NCBI GenBank assembly: GCA_015039365.1
Contig: WION01000311.1
Coordinates: forward strand, 1 to 61,139
Length of the DNA stretch: 61,139 nt
Origin: Amanita rubescens
Lineage: Eukaryota > Basidiomycota > Agaricomycetes > Agaricales > Amanitaceae
Direction: 5' to 3'
Position numbers and translations under genes: made by a program. The notes under the pieces are model-generated. The model did not search any database, was not told the origin of the DNA, and worked only from the letters and a program-made list of their open reading frames with translations. This document shows, piece after piece, positions 58,396-61,139 of this stretch; the first letter of the stretch is position 1; each line of letters opens with the position of its first letter.

Positions 58396-61139
58396 TCATG
58401 TTCGTTTGCTGAGGGCTTGCATTTGCACATATTCGTAATAGTCTCCCCGTTTATTCAGCAATTGATCGTGCGTGCCGTGCTCGCTAACACTCCCCTCCTT
58501 GATGAAATAACTGCGGTGCGCCGTGAGTAATACTTATTTGGTATGTCACCACGCGACTTACATGCAGTCTGCATTCTGGATCGTTGATAACCTGTGCGCG
58601 ATCGCGATCGTGGTTCGGCCTCTAGATGCCCTATCAAGGGCCTCCTGTACGACCTTCTCTGAAGTGGAGTCAAGAGCCGACGTCGCCTAAACAATGCGTC
58701 AGCTATAGGATCGGGGCAAAACGTAGAACAATGAAAACATGCCTCGTCCAGAAGGAGAACCTTGGGATTCCTTAATAGCGCACGAGCAATGGCAATGCGT
58801 TCTATCAGAGTTCCGTCAACATCATCTCAAAAATGCGCGCGAATCACAAACGTTTCTGTCCGCCAGATAACTGTGATCCCTTGCCGCCGACAAGTGTTTC
58901 AAAACCACTAGAAAGACATGAGCGGTGGTTTATGCCTAATTAAGTTGGCTTACTCAGGAAGCGAATTGATGAAATCGAGGATATTGGCATCTCGGCACAC
59001 AGCTTCAAGCTCCTCTTGAGTAACTTCTGACGCGGGCTTCACAGCCCCAAGCAAAATATTGAACCGAACAGTACCGGCATATAAAGTCGGTTCTTGTGAA
59101 ACAAGAGCTAATTGTTTCCGATACTCCTGAACATTTAACGATGTAATTAATTCGCCATCAAGCTACGGAAGGGGTTGGTGAGTTATAAAGGGATGACACT
59201 GGGGCTCTGCTCACGTATATTTCTCCCGCCAATGGGTCGTAGAATCGTTCAACTAGTTGGATACTGCGACAAAGGCATTGAGAAGGCGAAAATCTCAAGA
59301 AAAAGGGCCTCACATTGTACTCTTTCCACAACCGCTCGCACCGACTAGTGCAACGTAAGTACCCGGCTGAACCTCAATCGAAAAGTCTCTCAATACGCGC
59401 ACAGCAGGCCGCGTCGGGTAACGGAAGTGAATCCCTTCAAGGCGTAGATGACCCTCCGTTTTCGCAGAGCTCAACTTTTTGCCTTCTGTGGACTCAGCGT
59501 CGATTTCCGGGACGGAATCAAGTAGCTTGATGATGTCCGAGCCAGCACCTTTCGCAGACGATATATCAGGAACGAATGAGAAGACGTTTCCAGCCTGAAT
59601 AGAGCTGAACGTCGTGCACTGTTGAACGTGTGTGAGTCATCGCCTCAACAATTTTATGCGTCAGTGCTCACCATCAGGCCCGCGAAGAAATGGAAGGTGG
59701 TAGTTTCCAAGCGTGATACCAGGATGGACCCGTACCAGAACACAAGAGCAATGACAAAGAACACCATTGCCTGCGATATGGCATACAATCCATTACTCCA
59801 CAAAGCATTGCGGTTTGACCTTTGCAGCGGCTCTTCAAGACTCTCGCTGTACAGTCTGCAGCAGTCATCTTCCCTGGTCAAAGAAGCGACGGTGCGAATA
59901 GCTCCCGCTGCTTCACAAGCAAGCTGAGCAGAATCCTCGTGCGCGCTTTTGTTGACTTGATCTTTCATGACGACCACCCTCTAAACAGAAATGAGCATCT
60001 CCACTCGTAAATAACGAACTCCACTCACAAGTCGAATGTATCCGGTAGAGATGACTAGTGGCATGCACGCTGATAGCAGACAATAAGAAACAGTTCGAAG
60101 ACGCCCAGAAAACGCACCAATTCCAACAAGCGCAAGTTTCCATATAAATATCAGGCCAATGACAGAGCCGGTAATGAGGGTTGAGATACTCTGGATAATG
60201 CTGAGGAAGGTTTAGTTGTATTAATATCATCCAGCATCGGTGGAAAAACTCACGTTCCAAGGGTAATCCCAGCCAGCCCATTGACCTTTTGGGGATTGTC
60301 ACTCAGGTTTGCAGTTAGAGCACCCGTCTTAAAATAACTTTCAGCCAATCTCAAGATCTGGCAATACGAGCGAACTTACGCTATGCTCATCCTTGTCAAA
60401 GTACTCGACTGAAAGCACATCAGCAAGGGAACGTTTGTATAACGAGAGTGTCGGCTTACTGTCTTGTCTTAGGATAGCCTTGAAGCTCAAAGAACGCAAT
60501 TTCGCAGTGAGACGAGCAGCGGCCCCAGAAAACAAATAAACTTGAGATCCCATAGTGACAGTCGCGCCAATTGCAATAATGAAGAAATATAGGGCATTAA
60601 GGTCTCCTTGCACCCGGCGTTCGTGTGGATCAGTAAGTGAAAACATTTGGATGGTCTTTGCAAATATAAGTCCAAATGCCGGATAAACTCCTCCAGTCAC
60701 TGCAGAAGTCAGCAACAGTAATTCCCAATCAAACTGAAGACCTACCAATCGCGCCAATGGAACCAAATAAATAACTACGCCAAGACTCTTTGATGATCTT
60801 GCCCATTCGGAAGAAGAGATAAGTCAAACTATAGTCCGGCTCTTTTCCTTTTTCTGCCTGTTTCTTCTGCTCCATGATCTCGCTCGATAATGAATGACCC
60901 GTGTTCTTTCGACCAAGAGGAACTTCTTCGCGAGCGGCCTTTTCGATATCATCAGAGTCTTTGATATCACCAACATCGTCCGTTGTATCACGAAGTTTCT
61001 GGGCTTGCACTAAGCGTGCGTAAGCACCATTAGCCGAAAGGAGCTCGTTATGAGTTCCTTGTTCCAAAAGTTGACCTTCGCCCATGACATAGATCACATT
61101 CGCATCCTTGATAGTAGATAAACGATGTGCGATTGTGAA
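58396..61139 (-). CDS. ABCB-type (MDR/Ste6-like) ABC transporter, C-terminal half
   Basis: Full-length ABC exporter (probably drug or peptide); the 5' part lies outside the window. The sequence opens within nucleotide-binding domain 1 ([40 protein letters not shown]). After a linker ([20 protein letters not shown]) comes membrane domain 2: [43 protein letters not shown]2 then has Walker [10 protein letters not shown] (about 59325-59350), signature QLSGGQKR (about 58850-58872), Walker B KVLLLDEA near 58745-58765, ATSALDS and an H-loop IAHRLSTI. It ends [20 protein letters not shown] then MQALSKRT, stop 58396-58398. NBD2 is complete and no frame break was found. Confidence 0.9.

Noticed and set aside
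57822..58430. Long minus-strand open frame of 202 codons across the VAP gene start
   Set aside because: A shadow: it runs through the VAP first intron and the spacer in a partly different frame; the VAP exons explain the conserved parts.

Overview
The window is nuclear DNA from a filamentous basidiomycete, most likely an agaricomycete. Genes are dense (about one per 2 kb), lie on both strands, and are cut by many 45-65-nt GT-AG introns (one probable GC-AG). The gene content is eukaryotic and fungal: RAD50, RICTOR, a NEDD4-type HECT ligase, a V-ATPase subunit, nucleus-encoded mitochondrial proteins and fungal wall-active glycosidases (GH71, GH131). I see no operon, CRISPR array, phage, insertion sequence, convincing tRNA/rRNA gene or intact transposon.

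Layout. 1-506: 5' part of a SET/MYND gene (-). 989-6024: RAD50 (-). 5.9-10.9 kb: a block holding the RAD50 5' end and a neighbouring F-box gene is present twice; the left copy keeps RAD50 and a ruined F-box gene, the right copy keeps the F-box gene and a RAD50 scrap, with an orphan gene between. 11-15 kb: mitochondrial uL29m, SDHAF1, a single-pass surface protein and NDUFAF6. 15.2-18.5 kb: a long F-box-like conserved protein. 18.7-22.5 kb: a divergent pair, an allantoate-permease-type MFS transporter and V-ATPase subunit d. 22.6-27.6 kb: a minus-strand row of GH71 alpha-1,3-glucanase, SEC14 and a two-AN1-finger ZFAND2-like protein ending in a CaaX box. 28.3-30.1 kb: ribosomal protein uL22 (RPL17) and EAF7. 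30.3-34.7 kb: UFD2. 34.8-37.5 kb: mitochondrial bL35m, a histidine phosphatase and an unknown protein. 37.7-46.8 kb: RSP5/NEDD4 ligase and RICTOR. 47-54 kb: NDUFS4, a CSC1/OSCA-type channel and a secreted GH131 enzyme. 54.5-61.1 kb (-): WDR8, a VAP/Scs2 protein and the C-terminal half of an ABCB transporter.

Themes. Five genes serve the mitochondrion (two ribosomal proteins, two complex I-related, one complex II assembly factor). Three genes within 14 kb belong to ubiquitin/Cdc48 proteostasis (ZFAND2-like, UFD2, RSP5). Most genes are housekeeping, so shared location does not by itself mean shared function.

Main cautions. Several well-conserved genes (RAD50, V-ATPase d, the CSC1 channel, the F-box-like gene) each show one or more single-base reading-frame breaks inside conserved sequence. 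Residual assembly errors are the simplest reading; real lesions are the alternative. Intron positions were inferred by eye from splice consensus and protein-family continuity. For genes given only as a span, the exon structure was not fully resolved.
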